NCBI RefSeq assembly: GCF_025913575.1
Contig: NZ_CP109785.1
Coordinates: 3,224,001-3,288,000, forward strand
Source: Halocatena marina
Lineage (GTDB): Archaea > Halobacteriota > Halobacteria > Halobacteriales > Haloarculaceae
DNA length: 64,000 nt
Direction: 5' to 3'
The translations under genes and the position numbers were made by a program. The notes beneath the pieces are model-generated. The model was not told the DNA's origin. It did no database searches and saw only the letters and a list, made by a program, of their open reading frames with translations. Shown piece after piece: positions 8,604-16,867 of the stretch. How positions within the stretch are numbered: position 1 is the stretch's first letter; each line of letters begins with the position of its first letter.

Positions 8604-9026
8604 TCACGGAACAACAGTAACGGGCACCGGTGAGCGCCGAACGACGGCTTCGGCGACGCTTCCGAGAAGGAGCCGGGAGACGCCTTTTCGCCCGTGGCTC
8701 CCCATAACGATCTGATCAATGTCGTGTGTCGTGGCGTATTCGACGATCGCCGGAGCCGGCCGACCAGTCTCGACAACTGTCTCGACTTCAAGTCCTGCCG
8801 TCTCAACCTGTTCGCGTGCATTGGAGAGACGGACCTTCACACGTTTTTTCTCTGACTCGTACCACACCTCTGCTGCCCCGGGAGTGCCAGCCCCGGTACT
8901 GAACCCAGACGAGGGATCGATAACCGTCATGAGAGTTACACTCTTCGTGGGGATCGTCTCGGTGGCGTGTGCCAGCGCCCGGTCAGACTGCTCTGACCCA
9001 TCTAGTGGAATGAGAACACTCCCCAT
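8604..9026 (-). CDS. Universal stress protein, UspA family
   Basis: This 140-residue single-domain universal stress protein is of the ATP-binding class. The N-terminal strand-loop is SVLIPLDGSEQSDRAL, and the nucleotide-binding signature G-x2-G-x9-G-S is present as GSHGRKGVSRLLLGSVAEAV, followed by the final strand SPVPVTVV. The upstream region is very AT-rich (aatatttatt near 9041), fitting a promoter. Such proteins respond to stress through nucleotide binding. The specific role here is unknown. Confidence 0.9.
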   Translation of the reverse strand: MGSVLIPLDGSEQSDRALAHATETIPTKSVTLMTVIDPSSGFSTGAGTPGAAEVWYESEKKRVKVRLSNAREQVETAGLEVETVVETGRPAPAIVEYATTHDIDQIVMGSHGRKGVSRLLLGSVAEAVVRRSPVPVTVVP

Positions 9027-9173
9027 TGTAATAATACATAATATTTATTCATACAAAAAATCATCGGTCGTTAGCATTCACACAGTGTTGATTATCCCGA
9101 AGAGCACCGAACGCGAAACATCGCAGAAAAGAGTGTGACCACCAGTTTTCCCGGGAACGACCCGAAAGCACGT

Positions 9174-9470
9174 TTATCGGCTACGGCTCGGACGTGGTCG
9201 CGTTACTGCGACTTCAACGTCGAGTTCAGTTCCGGGAACGTGGAACGTCTGGCGCCCACTCCGTCGAAATCGGTTTGCGAGGCGAATAAACACGGTGCAA
9301 AGACCGATGACAGCGGCAAGCCCGACAAGTCGGGTTGGATCGTCAAGGGCCCACAAGATGGTCGGAACGGCCACAATCAGACCGAAGGACACGGACAACG
9401 ATCCAGTGTCGAGGGATGCAGGATAGTCGGACGAACTGTTCTGTGCTAAAAGCGGTTGTCGTGGTGTCAT
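9174..9470 (-). CDS. Small membrane protein, unknown function
   Basis: I do not recognise this family. The protein is about 98 residues long. It has a polar N-terminus, two hydrophobic segments (VSFGLIVAVPTILWAL and LVGLAAVIGLCTVFIRLA) separated by a short Asp-Pro turn, and a basic C-terminal tail with FHVPGTELDVEVAVTRP. This fits a helical hairpin with both ends in the cytoplasm. An in-frame start at 9497 would add nine residues; I prefer the ATG at 9470. It stands alone downstream of a long AT-rich gap. Confidence 0.55.
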   Translation of the reverse strand: MTPRQPLLAQNSSSDYPASLDTGSLSVSFGLIVAVPTILWALDDPTRLVGLAAVIGLCTVFIRLANRFRRSGRQTFHVPGTELDVEVAVTRPRPSRSR

Positions 9471-9880
9471 GATGTACTCCGAGATGGCCACAGTCACCGA
9501 ATTCGAAGCACTGCTCCCGTACAGGAACAGCGACGGTCTGCGACCACTGTCTCACTAACGAATACAACGTCCAGGTACAAAAAGTTTCACTTATCTGATT
9601 GGAAATGAGAAGTGATACCATATACCATGTTAACCTATGAAACGGCACAATTTCACACCGTCACCGGATCTTTCGTGAAGGACCGTGTTCTTCACGGATT
9701 TTATAGACATATATGACAATATTCAGTTAATAGAACTTCCATATTCGATGGTTATTAGATCTATTGATTGAAAATCATCGGGCGTAGTATATTTTCGGAC
9801 GAGTGGTGAAAATAACGCGGTTCTCTAGTGGAAGAGCATCGTCGTGTGGTTCCACTCAGATCGACGTGGATGGCGACCGG
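9471..9880. other. AT-rich intergenic region, no gene seen
   Basis: About 400 bp separate the small membrane protein gene from the aminotransferase stop. The middle part (roughly 9580-9830) is much richer in A/T than its surroundings. I see no open frame with haloarchaeal character, no tRNA and no remnant I can name. It holds a weak hairpin at 9827-9856. Confidence 0.6.
9827..9856 (-). terminator. Possible hairpin downstream of the aminotransferase gene
   Basis: The arms agtggaa (9827-9833) and ttccact (9850-9856) flank a 16-nt loop and lie 25-54 nt past the stop of the minus-strand aminotransferase gene. A 7-bp stem with a long loop is weak evidence. It may be a 3' end signal or chance. Confidence 0.2.
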
Positions 9881-11002
9881 TCACTGCACTACGCGGGTTG
9901 CCTCGGCCATCCGTTCGAGCGCCTCTTTGATCATCTCTTGATTGGTGGCGTATGAGATGCGCGCGTGGCCACTTCCGCGCTCACCGAACGCCTCACCCGG
10001 GACAACGATGACGTCCCGGTCGATCACTTCCTCAACCCAGCCGTCCGGCACTTTCGGCATCGCGTAGAACGCGCCTTTCGGCGTCGGTGTTTCGAGTCCG
10101 ATATCGTCGAGTCCATCGAGCAAGATATCTCGTCGTTCTTCGAAAGCCTCGACCATCTGATCGACGACGCGCTGCGGTCCGGTGAGAGCCGCCTCACCAG
10201 CATACTGTGCTGGTGCGCTCGCGCACGCCTGCGCGTACTGATGGACGCGCAGCATCCGCTCGATGCGCTCGTGGCTGGCGGTTACCCAGCCAAGACGCCA
10301 GCCAGTCATCGAATAGGTCTTCGAACAGGCGTTCACGAGGACGACACTATCAGTTTCGGCAAACTGCATCGGCGAGTAGTGATCTCCCTCAAACACAATC
10401 TGCTCGTACACTTCATCGGTGAGACAGAGCACATCGTGTGTGTCGGCGATACGCGCAAACTCGCGCATGTCCTCCTTCCGTTGGACTGCTCCCGTCGGAT
10501 TCGCGGGACTGCAGACGACGAACGCAGCGGTGTCCTCAGTGATGGCCTCCTTGACGGCTGCCGGGTCCATCGTCAGATCTTCGCGGAGACCGATTGGCTT
10601 TGGCGTCCCACCCGCGAGGTGCGTCAGTGCTTCATACGAAACGAAGCCTGGATCGGGAAAGATGACCTCCTGTCCGCGCTCGACGTGTGCCTCCAGCGCG
10701 AGGTGCAAGGCTTCACTTCCACCCGCTGTGGCGATGACGTTCGAAGGATCAACAGTGAACCCGTTATCCCGCTCGTGCTTTGTGGCAATGGCCTCTCGTA
10801 GCGCGGGAATCCCCTTATTTGAAGTATAGCCATCCACCTGTCCCGCCTCGATAGCGTCGATGGCAGCTTGGCTCGCGTGTTCCGGTGTCGGGAAATCCGG
10901 TTGACCAATTCCGAGATTGATCGCGTCTTCGCCCGCACTCTCGAACACCTCTCGAATGCCGCTGATCGAAATTTGCTCAACCCGAGATGAGAATCGTGGC
11001 AT
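9881..11002 (-). CDS. Pyridoxal-phosphate aminotransferase, class I (aspartate aminotransferase-like)
   Basis: This 373-residue fold-type I aminotransferase fits the subgroup often annotated as aspartate aminotransferase in archaea. Visible residues are the GIGQPDFPTP substrate loop (31-40), VCSPANPTGAV with the cofactor-contacting Asn near 168, and the Schiff-base lysine K228 in ACSKTYSMTGWRLGW. The phosphate-binding Arg lies in ARISYA near the C-terminus. The enzyme would transfer amino groups between amino acids and 2-oxoacids in the cytoplasm. A TATA element (cattattatca, near 11030) lies 27 nt upstream, so it has its own promoter. Exact substrate range is not readable. Confidence 0.9.
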   Translation of the reverse strand: MPRFSSRVEQISISGIREVFESAGEDAINLGIGQPDFPTPEHASQAAIDAIEAGQVDGYTSNKGIPALREAIATKHERDNGFTVDPSNVIATAGGSEALHLALEAHVERGQEVIFPDPGFVSYEALTHLAGGTPKPIGLREDLTMDPAAVKEAITEDTAAFVVCSPANPTGAVQRKEDMREFARIADTHDVLCLTDEVYEQIVFEGDHYSPMQFAETDSVVLVNACSKTYSMTGWRLGWVTASHERIERMLRVHQYAQACASAPAQYAGEAALTGPQRVVDQMVEAFEERRDILLDGLDDIGLETPTPKGAFYAMPKVPDGWVEEVIDRDVIVVPGEAFGERGSGHARISYATNQEMIKEALERMAEATRVVQ

Positions 11003-11090
11003 TACTCGTAGCCAGCGCCGTGTGATAATAATGGTTGATGTGTTGTCGACCGTTCATCAGCCGCGAACTGATGTGTTCTGTCATCGAATC

Positions 11091-11882
11091 TCATGGGTAT
11101 CCGGTCTGGAGATCGATTCGATCGCGGAAGGTGCGGTATTCGTCGCGGTTCAGGCCGACCCGACCGAGCGTTCGGTCGTGAGCGTCGCTCCCGCCGGTAA
11201 TGACGAGATTGTGCTCTTGAATCGCCTGCTCGACCGGGCGCATATCGACCTCGCGGCCGTAGTCGTAGTGATATTCGACACCATCGAGGTCGGCGGTGAG
11301 TGAGAGTGCAGCCGTAGGATTGTCATAGCGCAGCGGATGAGCGAGACTCACCAGCCCGCACGCTCCGTTCAAGAGTTCGAGGCCACGCTCGAACGACGGG
11401 ACACTGCGAGGGACAAAACACGGACAGTCGTTTCCGATGAGAGTATCGAACGCTCCTTGGTAGTCTTCGTCGATCGCGCTCTGCTCGATGGCGCGGGCGA
11501 TGTGTGGGCGACCGATTCCTTTCTGCGGTGTCAGATCGAGCGATACGCCCGTCTGCTCCTCGACGCGCGCGATGATTTTTCCAGCCCGCTCGATGCGGTC
11601 GGCTTGAAGCCGATCGAGTTCAGCCCGGAGGGCGTCGGTTGGTGTCACACCGTACCCGAGTAAATCGAACCGCTCTCCGTTCTCTTCGACTCGGAGCTCG
11701 ATTCCGTGAACGATAGTTACTCCCTCGACGTGGGTGATCGGCACCGACTGATCTCCGAGTCGGTCGTGATCGGTGATCGCCACGACACGCACGCCAGCGG
11801 CCGCCGCTGCACCCGGGACTTCTGACGGCTCCAGCTCTCCATCGGAATTCGTCGTATGAACGTGCAAATCTGCGATAACCAT
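11091..11882 (-). CDS. PHP-domain metal-dependent phosphoesterase
   Basis: This 263-residue PHP-family protein is probably a phosphatase or nuclease with a multi-metal centre. The first motif DLHVHTTNSDGE carries two His, the second VAITDHDRLG adds Asp and His, then GIELRVEENGE, and later VSLAHPLRY and TGGSDAHDRTLG supply further ligands. This order matches YciV/TrpH-like proteins that act on small phosphorylated molecules or RNA 3' ends. A TATA-like element lies about 30 nt upstream. It is on the same strand as the aminotransferase but probably separately transcribed. Confidence 0.87.
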   Translation of the reverse strand: MVIADLHVHTTNSDGELEPSEVPGAAAAAGVRVVAITDHDRLGDQSVPITHVEGVTIVHGIELRVEENGERFDLLGYGVTPTDALRAELDRLQADRIERAGKIIARVEEQTGVSLDLTPQKGIGRPHIARAIEQSAIDEDYQGAFDTLIGNDCPCFVPRSVPSFERGLELLNGACGLVSLAHPLRYDNPTAALSLTADLDGVEYHYDYGREVDMRPVEQAIQEHNLVITGGSDAHDRTLGRVGLNRDEYRTFRDRIDLQTGYP

Positions 11883-11967
11883 GGCAGGGATACGTGGTCG
11901 AACTCAATATCATATGTCCTTAATAGTCGTTAATTATCGTTAATCACAACCCACGAATTCATACTGA

Positions 11968-11974
11968 ACTTTTA
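11968..11974 (+). promoter_or_regulatory. TATA-like box deciding the DUF5789 start
   Basis: The sequence actttta is centred 30 nt before the ATG at 12001 and overlaps the alternative ATG at 11974, which it therefore excludes from the transcript. Confidence 0.45.
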
Positions 11975-12000
11975 TGAAGGTTAAGCGGCTTAGATCAATC

Positions 12001-12288
12001 ATGCGGATGTTCACCGAAGCAAACAAGCAGTTCGAAACTCACAGCTACCCAGCGACGACGCGCGAGCTCATCGCTGAGTACGGCCATCTCAAACTCTCGT
12101 TGCCAAATGGAACGGAGACGGTGGGTGCCGCCCTCTCACGACTCCACAACGAAACGTACGACGACGCAGAAGCAGCACAGCTGGCAATGTACGGAGCAGT
12201 CAGCGATAAGGCCATTGGGCGAAAGTACTACTCCGACCGCGATCCGTTTGGACCCGGCGAGAACGGTCCCGACCCACTCTCCTTCTAA
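12001..12288 (+). CDS. DUF5789-like haloarchaeal protein
   Basis: This small acidic protein resembles the haloarchaeal DUF5789 family (SYPATTRELIAEYGHLKLSL followed by NGTETVGAALSRL, and AIGRKYYSDRDP near the end). Function is unknown. An ATG at 11974 would give 104 residues, but the TATA-like element actttta (11968-11974) overlaps it and lies 30 nt before the ATG at 12001. I therefore choose 12001 (95 residues, start MRMFTEANKQF), a leaderless arrangement. The DUF number is recalled from the pattern and should be treated as probable. Confidence 0.7.
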   Translation: MRMFTEANKQFETHSYPATTRELIAEYGHLKLSLPNGTETVGAALSRLHNETYDDAEAAQLAMYGAVSDKAIGRKYYSDRDPFGPGENGPDPLSF

Positions 12289-12317
12289 CTCGTTTCTTTT
12301 CGGTTCGGTTCGAACGT

Positions 12318-12707
12318 CTATGAAGGACGCACGAGCCGAGCACGGCGGCCAATGCGTCGTCCGACGACTGAACCGAGAAATCCGAACACAGCGAAGACGG
12401 GAAGAGCAAATACGGCGGCATAGTATCCATACGATCCGAAGACGAAGAGGACGTTAGCGAGTGGTAGCGACCCATTGAACGTGAGAGCCAGATACCCCAA
12501 CCCACCAAGATAAAGCAAGACGGCGGTCAGTCCACCGGCAATGAGTCCCTCTGCTGGCGTTTCATCGAGATCACTCGTTGCGAGGAGACCAACGACGATC
12601 CCGGAAACGATGCTTGCGAGACCGATGCCGACGATATCGATTGCCGCTGTAGCTGCACCGAGAATTGCCCCTCCGAAAGAACCAATCACGATCCGCTGAC
12701 GATTCAT
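12318..12707 (-). CDS. Four-helix membrane protein, unknown function
   Basis: The 129-residue protein begins MNRQRIVIGSFGGAILGAA and has about four hydrophobic helices, the third around LIAGGLTAVLLYLGGLGYLA and the last before a basic tail (GRRIGRRARLVRPS). Gly/Ala-rich helices recall small haloarchaeal membrane DUF families such as DUF5518, but I cannot confirm which. The frame stays open upstream without a plausible start; the ATG at 12707 is the natural one. It lies 44 nt downstream of the methyltransferase stop and is probably the last gene of the dcd-thiR-methyltransferase operon. Confidence 0.65.
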   Translation of the reverse strand: MNRQRIVIGSFGGAILGAATAAIDIVGIGLASIVSGIVVGLLATSDLDETPAEGLIAGGLTAVLLYLGGLGYLALTFNGSLPLANVLFVFGSYGYYAAVFALPVFAVFGFLGSVVGRRIGRRARLVRPS

Positions 12708-12751
12708 ACACTCGTTTCTTCCCGGGTCAAAATAACTATTAGCCCGTTTGG

Positions 12752-13432
12752 TCAGTACACATCCGATCGTCCACTCAAGAGTCCGATAAATCCCAGTCCA
12801 AACGTCTCGTAGCGTCGGTTCGTCGTGTGAGAAGCGAGCGCGTCTCGTGACGCTCTGATGGATGCATCGAGTCGCTGTCGGTCGTTGGTTGGGGTGAGTA
12901 ATCGACCAACGGTTTCTCCAAGAGAGTCGGTCGGTACACCAGCAGTCACGCACGCGCCAAACAGCGGATTAATCAGTCGGCCAATCGGGTGATGGCTCGA
13001 AGCGCCATCGAGCAGCGCGATACGACCATCAGTCAGTTGACACCACAGTTCGACCGCACCAGCGGGATCAGGAAGGAGTCCGACGACGAACGTCCCAAGA
13101 ACAGCGTCGGCTCGGGAGACAGGTGGTCGACTCGCATCACCACAAACGAGTGAGACGTTCCGCCAGCCCGCGCGTTCGATACGGATTCGTGCCTGTTCAA
13201 GCAACGCTGGTGTCAGGTCGATACCCACAACGTGACCGGTTCGACCGACCTGGTCACGAAGGTACGGAATGTTCGCACCAGTTCCACACCCCATATCGAC
13301 AACCGTATCTCCGCGCGAAAGGTCAAGCGATTGGACAGCATCAGCGCGCCACTCACCAACCCGTGGAAGCGTAGCGATGGTATCGTACACCCTCGCCCAG
13401 CGACCGTAGAAATCAGCGATAGACACTGTCAT
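12752..13432 (-). CDS. SAM-dependent methyltransferase, UbiE-like
   Basis: This is a 226-residue class I methyltransferase. The sequence starts IADFYGRWARVYDTIA, a region typical of UbiE-like enzymes, then has the SAM loop VVDMGCGTGANIPYLR and the acidic strand end HVVGIDLTPALLEQA. The C-terminal half is less conserved and lacks an obvious substrate signature. The gene lies 20 nt after thiR and 44 nt before a membrane-protein gene on the same strand. Quinone, lipid or small-molecule methylation are all possible. Confidence 0.85.
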   Translation of the reverse strand: MTVSIADFYGRWARVYDTIATLPRVGEWRADAVQSLDLSRGDTVVDMGCGTGANIPYLRDQVGRTGHVVGIDLTPALLEQARIRIERAGWRNVSLVCGDASRPPVSRADAVLGTFVVGLLPDPAGAVELWCQLTDGRIALLDGASSHHPIGRLINPLFGACVTAGVPTDSLGETVGRLLTPTNDRQRLDASIRASRDALASHTTNRRYETFGLGFIGLLSGRSDVY

Positions 13433-13452
13433 TCTGGTTTTGTATTCATGCC

Positions 13453-14358
13453 TTACGCGGATTCGAGTTCCGTGAGATCTCGGGCGATCGCCGCTGTGCT
13501 CGCAGCATCCTCACCGAGGATGTAGATTGCCGGTTCGATGCCAAAGCCTCCCGTCTGATAGAGCACATCGACCGAGTCGTCGGCCACCTCATCGATAGCA
13601 ACACTGAGTTCACCCTCGGGATCGAAGGCAGCAGTCTGCAAGCCCATTGTTTCGAGATGATCGACGGTTTCTGTGGAATACCGGACGTTCAGCGTAGCCC
13701 GCGCCTGGTTACCGGTTTCGCGGACTGCGAGCAGAACGCTTGCAACGTGACCACTCGCACCGAACTCCGGTTCGGTCGGAATCGTCGCCCGGCCTTTGAC
13801 ATCGAGAATACGACCCGGGACGGCCACCACGTCGTCGATACTCGTCGCGTGTGGAAGACATTCGACGAGATTCGAGCCAACCGCAGGGATGAGTGCGGCG
13901 AACCCACTTGCATTTTCGAGGATTCGCAAACCGCGTCGGACAGAGCCGAGTATTCGTTCCGTGGTTCGGAGTGAGCTATCGTCGTCGTGAATAGCAAAAT
14001 CACCCTCGTAGGACGCCAGCTCGGGCATCGATCTCTCGTGCAAGGCAGCGAGGAGATCACCACGTTCGAGCCGTCGGATGAGGATTTCCGTCTCGGCAAG
14101 TGCCTGCACCTGACTCATTTCGCCCGCAGCGAGCCCACCACCGAGACGCGCGACGAGATCGAGAACGCGCTGATCGGCCAGTATCTCATCGCATCGTTCG
14201 ATCTCTCCGTGCGAATATTTCGACACCGCTGATTGGCTGATGCCGAGTAAATCTGCAACCTCACTTTGTGTGAGATCGCGCCCGCGCAGCTCCTCTGCCA
14301 ACATCGAACGGAACGTCGGCAGGAACTCGTCGACAACGACTTCTTCAATGAATCGCAT
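13453..14358 (-). CDS. thiR: ThiR-type regulator: HTH domain plus ThiN (thiamine-phosphate synthase-like) domain
   Basis: This 301-residue protein has an N-terminal helix-turn-helix (about residues 29-49; LTQSEVADLLGISQSAVSKY) joined to a C-terminal ThiN-type domain (about 125-300; IPAVGSNLVECLPHA, GRILDVKGRATIP, YQTGGFGIEPAIYILG). In archaea this fusion is the thiamine regulator ThiR, which senses thiamine phosphate and represses thiamine genes; a free-standing ThiN domain is an enzyme. The HTH and the neighbours, none a thiamine gene, favour the regulator reading. It follows dcd by 61 nt and precedes a methyltransferase by 20 nt on the same strand. Confidence 0.85.
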   Translation of the reverse strand: MRFIEEVVVDEFLPTFRSMLAEELRGRDLTQSEVADLLGISQSAVSKYSHGEIERCDEILADQRVLDLVARLGGGLAAGEMSQVQALAETEILIRRLERGDLLAALHERSMPELASYEGDFAIHDDDSSLRTTERILGSVRRGLRILENASGFAALIPAVGSNLVECLPHATSIDDVVAVPGRILDVKGRATIPTEPEFGASGHVASVLLAVRETGNQARATLNVRYSTETVDHLETMGLQTAAFDPEGELSVAIDEVADDSVDVLYQTGGFGIEPAIYILGEDAASTAAIARDLTELESA

Positions 14359-14419
14359 CGTCGTAACACCCCCTTTCCTTCGCCTCGAGAGTAAGCGGTA
14401 CCGAACAGACGCATGTCAT

Positions 14420-15007
14420 TTATTGATCACCTCCGAACTCACGATCACCCTGTATTCGTGAGGCCTGTGGTCCACCTTGATCTTGGTACTTCGACCCTCG
14501 ATCGCTCCCGTATGGGCGCTCAGAGGGCGACCGTAGTTCGGTGAACGTCAGTTGTGAGATTCGCATTCCGGGCGTCAGTGCGACCGGCGCTGTCCCGAGA
14601 TTCGACAGTTCGAGCGTAATTGTCCCACGGAAACCAGGATCCGCCAGTCCGGCGGTAGCATGCACGACCACAGCGAGCCGCCCGAGCGAGGAGCGTCCTT
14701 CGACGTGCGCGATCAGATCGGGAGGAATTTCGACGCGTTCGTGCGTCGTTCCGAGGACAAAATCGCCAGGATGAAGAATAAATTCTCCACCTTCTTCGAC
14801 AACCGTTTCGTCGACGTACTCTTCGACCTCTCGTTCGCTGTTCGGATGGATACACGGGATGTTCGTCCGCTGAAATTCGAGAAACTCCCGCCCGAGTCTG
14901 AGATCAACACTCGCTGGCTGGATTTGAAGATCCAGATCGTCAAGCGGCTCGACGACCAGATCACCCGCTTCGAGCCGGCGGAGAATATCCACGTCTGAGA
15001 GTATCAT
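14420..15007 (-). CDS. dcd: dCTP deaminase
   Basis: This 195-residue trimeric dCTP deaminase converts dCTP to dUTP for dTMP synthesis. The signature [19 protein letters not shown] is complete and is followed by the Glu-containing [10 protein letters not shown]; the N-terminus [17 protein letters not shown] and the nucleotide-binding tail [16 protein letters not shown] are typical. The frame is open further upstream, but family length and a TATA element at 15032-15038 (28 nt away) fix the start at the ATG at 15007 rather than 15013. It is probably the first gene of a minus-strand operon with thiR. Confidence 0.95.
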   Translation of the reverse strand: MILSDVDILRRLEAGDLVVEPLDDLDLQIQPASVDLRLGREFLEFQRTNIPCIHPNSEREVEEYVDETVVEEGGEFILHPGDFVLGTTHERVEIPPDLIAHVEGRSSLGRLAVVVHATAGLADPGFRGTITLELSNLGTAPVALTPGMRISQLTFTELRSPSERPYGSDRGSKYQDQGGPQASRIQGDREFGGDQ

Positions 15008-15031
15008 ATCCATACAGCGGCCCCCCATGGG

Positions 15032-15038
15032 GTAAAAG
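15032..15038 (-). promoter_or_regulatory. TATA box of dcd
   Basis: On the minus strand this reads cttttac, centred 28 nt before the ATG at 15007. It supports the short 195-residue dCTP deaminase and a leaderless mRNA for the operon. Confidence 0.5.
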
Positions 15039-15106
15039 TGCTCGAACCATTCCCAAAATCCGTTTCGTGTCGCCAGCGCTTTCATCCCGTCGGTCGAGCG
15101 TTCTGT

Positions 15107-15445
15107 ATGAAACAGGCCATTGTCGCCCGAACTGATCTCGGTATGGGACGCGGAAAGTTGGCTGCGCAAGTCGCTCACGCCTCGCTCACAGCCTACGAAG
15201 ATGCGTCGTCCGATGCGCGGATGGAGTGGAAATCAGGGGGGCAAAAGAAGATCGTCCTGAAGGTCGCCAGTAAAGACGATCTGCTCGATCTCGCAGAGCA
15301 AGCCAGACGGGAGGGCCTCCCATACGCTGTCATTCGGGACGCTGGCCACACACAGCTTGATCCTGGCACCGTCACCACGCTCGCTGTTGGACCAGCTCAA
15401 GAGGCGCAGGTTGATGCTGTGACTGGTGACTTATCTCTATACTAA
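15107..15445 (+). CDS. pth2: Peptidyl-tRNA hydrolase, Pth2 type
   Basis: This 112-residue archaeal/eukaryotic-type peptidyl-tRNA hydrolase releases peptides from stalled peptidyl-tRNAs. The hallmark N-terminus [20 protein letters not shown] is followed by QVAHAS, with the conserved Lys in GKLAAQ and later [13 protein letters not shown] and TTLAVGP. The upstream in-frame extension to 15038 reads into the dcd leader and is not used. In other haloarchaea pth2 is, as far as I recall, close to truD; here an oppositely oriented surface-protein gene lies between them. Confidence 0.95.
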   Translation: MKQAIVARTDLGMGRGKLAAQVAHASLTAYEDASSDARMEWKSGGQKKIVLKVASKDDLLDLAEQARREGLPYAVIRDAGHTQLDPGTVTTLAVGPAQEAQVDAVTGDLSLY

Positions 15446-15580
15446 ACCAAGGACAAGGAAGTGTTCGACCGCGGTAGACGTCGTTTCGTCGCACATCGCG
15501 TTTCAACAACGACGGGACGGACCGGTCCGTTGTTCACAACCACACGAGAAGATACCGGAGAAAGATGAGAAGATGTCTTC

Positions 15581-16531
15581 CTAATTACTCTTCACGGTTG
15601 CTGTATCGGAGACATGTTGTCCATTGTTGGTGTAGGCTGCGTCGCCAGAGTTGAACGTGCCGTCATCATTCGTATCGTAGTGAAGCAGCGCCACGAGTGT
15701 TGGATTGCCCTGTATCCCTTGTGGAACAGTGACTTTAACGTCGTTAGCGACGCCAGAGCCGATACGCTCAGAGGAGCTAACGAAGTTGCCGTCCCGCGTA
15801 TAGAGGACAACGAAGCCGCCTTCGGGCAGTGAAGCCTTATCGACCGTGACGGTCTTTCCGTCGGACGAGGTCTGATTCGTGAACGTGATGCTCGGTGTCG
15901 TTGGTTGTTCGTTGTTACACGGAGCCTCAGCACTCTTGTACGTGACGCCACTGTGCGTTCCGTTGTTGATTCCAGGGAATCCTATCGTGAGCGCGGTTCC
16001 ATTCGAACCACCAGAACCAGACGTAGAGATGTAGACATCGACTGAACCGCCACTCGGAACGGTCACCTCATGGTTGTTTCCAGATCCAGCGGCCGAGGAG
16101 TACACGATAGTGGCTGGCTTCCCGTTTTGGTTGCGCAGCTGGTACTCTGCCTGATTCTTCTCGAAGTTGGTACACAGCGGCTTGACAGACACTTTACTCG
16201 GATCCACGCCTTTGTTGTCCGTCGGCGTCGATTGCGTTGTTGTCTGTGTTGGTGTAGCAGTCGGCGTCGGTGTTGGTGTTGCTGTTGGTGTTGCTGTTGA
16301 TGTTGGAGTACCTGTCGGTGTTGGTTCTGCCGTGATTGGTGTTTGTGGTTGCGTGTCCGTGGTCGTATTCGGCGTGGGCGTGATCGTCGAAGGTGTGGGA
16401 GTGTCAGTTCCGACTCCCGATGGCGGCTGAGCGACACTCATCGCCAGCACGACAGCACCAGCAATGATGACGATCGCGAGCACGCCAGCCGCGATACCTG
16501 CGATGTGTGTTTCGGTTAGATCGTATCTCAT
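15581..16531 (-). CDS. Membrane-anchored surface protein, Thr/Pro-rich linker, DUF7282-like domain
   Basis: This 316-residue extracellular protein has one N-terminal membrane segment (about 9-33; IAGIAAGVLAIVIIAGAVVL), a long TPT/ATP repeat linker (about 42-105), a central beta-rich region with two Cys (PLCTNFEKNQ, EAPCNNEQP), and a C-terminal domain. That last domain (ITFTNQTSSDGKTVTVDKAS to LLHYDTNDDGTFNSGDAAY) resembles the haloarchaeal DUF7282. Several N-x-T/S sites suggest N-glycosylation. The linker is probably O-glycosylated wall-spanning material. It interrupts the pth2-truD cluster on the opposite strand. Function unknown. Confidence 0.75.
   Translation of the reverse strand: MRYDLTETHIAGIAAGVLAIVIIAGAVVLAMSVAQPPSGVGTDTPTPSTITPTPNTTTDTQPQTPITAEPTPTGTPTSTATPTATPTPTPTATPTQTTTQSTPTDNKGVDPSKVSVKPLCTNFEKNQAEYQLRNQNGKPATIVYSSAAGSGNNHEVTVPSGGSVDVYISTSGSGGSNGTALTIGFPGINNGTHSGVTYKSAEAPCNNEQPTTPSITFTNQTSSDGKTVTVDKASLPEGGFVVLYTRDGNFVSSSERIGSGVANDVKVTVPQGIQGNPTLVALLHYDTNDDGTFNSGDAAYTNNGQHVSDTATVKSN
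16225..16430. repeat. Low-complexity ACNCC-type repeat coding Thr/Pro linker
   Basis: Imperfect short repeats (tgttggtgttg-like on the plus strand) encode alternating Thr-Pro, Thr-Ala and Thr-Gln residues in the surface protein. Such tracts can change in length by slippage. Confidence 0.7.
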
Positions 16532-16867
16532 TTCCAGCCAATGTAGTGTAGATATGTCCCGGAGAAGGACGCATTTACTCGTCGTCAGCCCCGGATACGT
16601 GGCCTACTTTTGTCCCGGAGCATTATTATTCACCCGATAACCTTGCCGGTGGGGAAGATCATCAGGATCAATTGTGAAGAATAGCCGGGCGACCACCACA
16701 GGTATTGAAAGTACCCCACCATGAAAACACAGCCGAGACTATTGTTTCGACATCTGCAAAGCGTCATCTCACACTGCTGTGAGTTGCCAGCCAGAATCGA
16801 ATCACCAAGAACTGATTACGGGGCGTGTCTGAGGAGAAACCATGCACACAAGCGACGGGGGAGTGTG
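16532..16867. other. Intergenic region before truD
   Basis: The stretch holds the promoter side of the minus-strand surface protein gene and the leader of truD. The truD frame remains open to 16721, but that extension is Cys/His/Arg-rich, unlike the acidic proteome, and I treat it as untranslated. I see no other gene. Confidence 0.55.

Noticed and set aside
16225..16430. Repeat array considered as a CRISPR
   Set aside because: The units are only a few bases long, lack unique spacers and encode the Thr/Pro linker of a protein.
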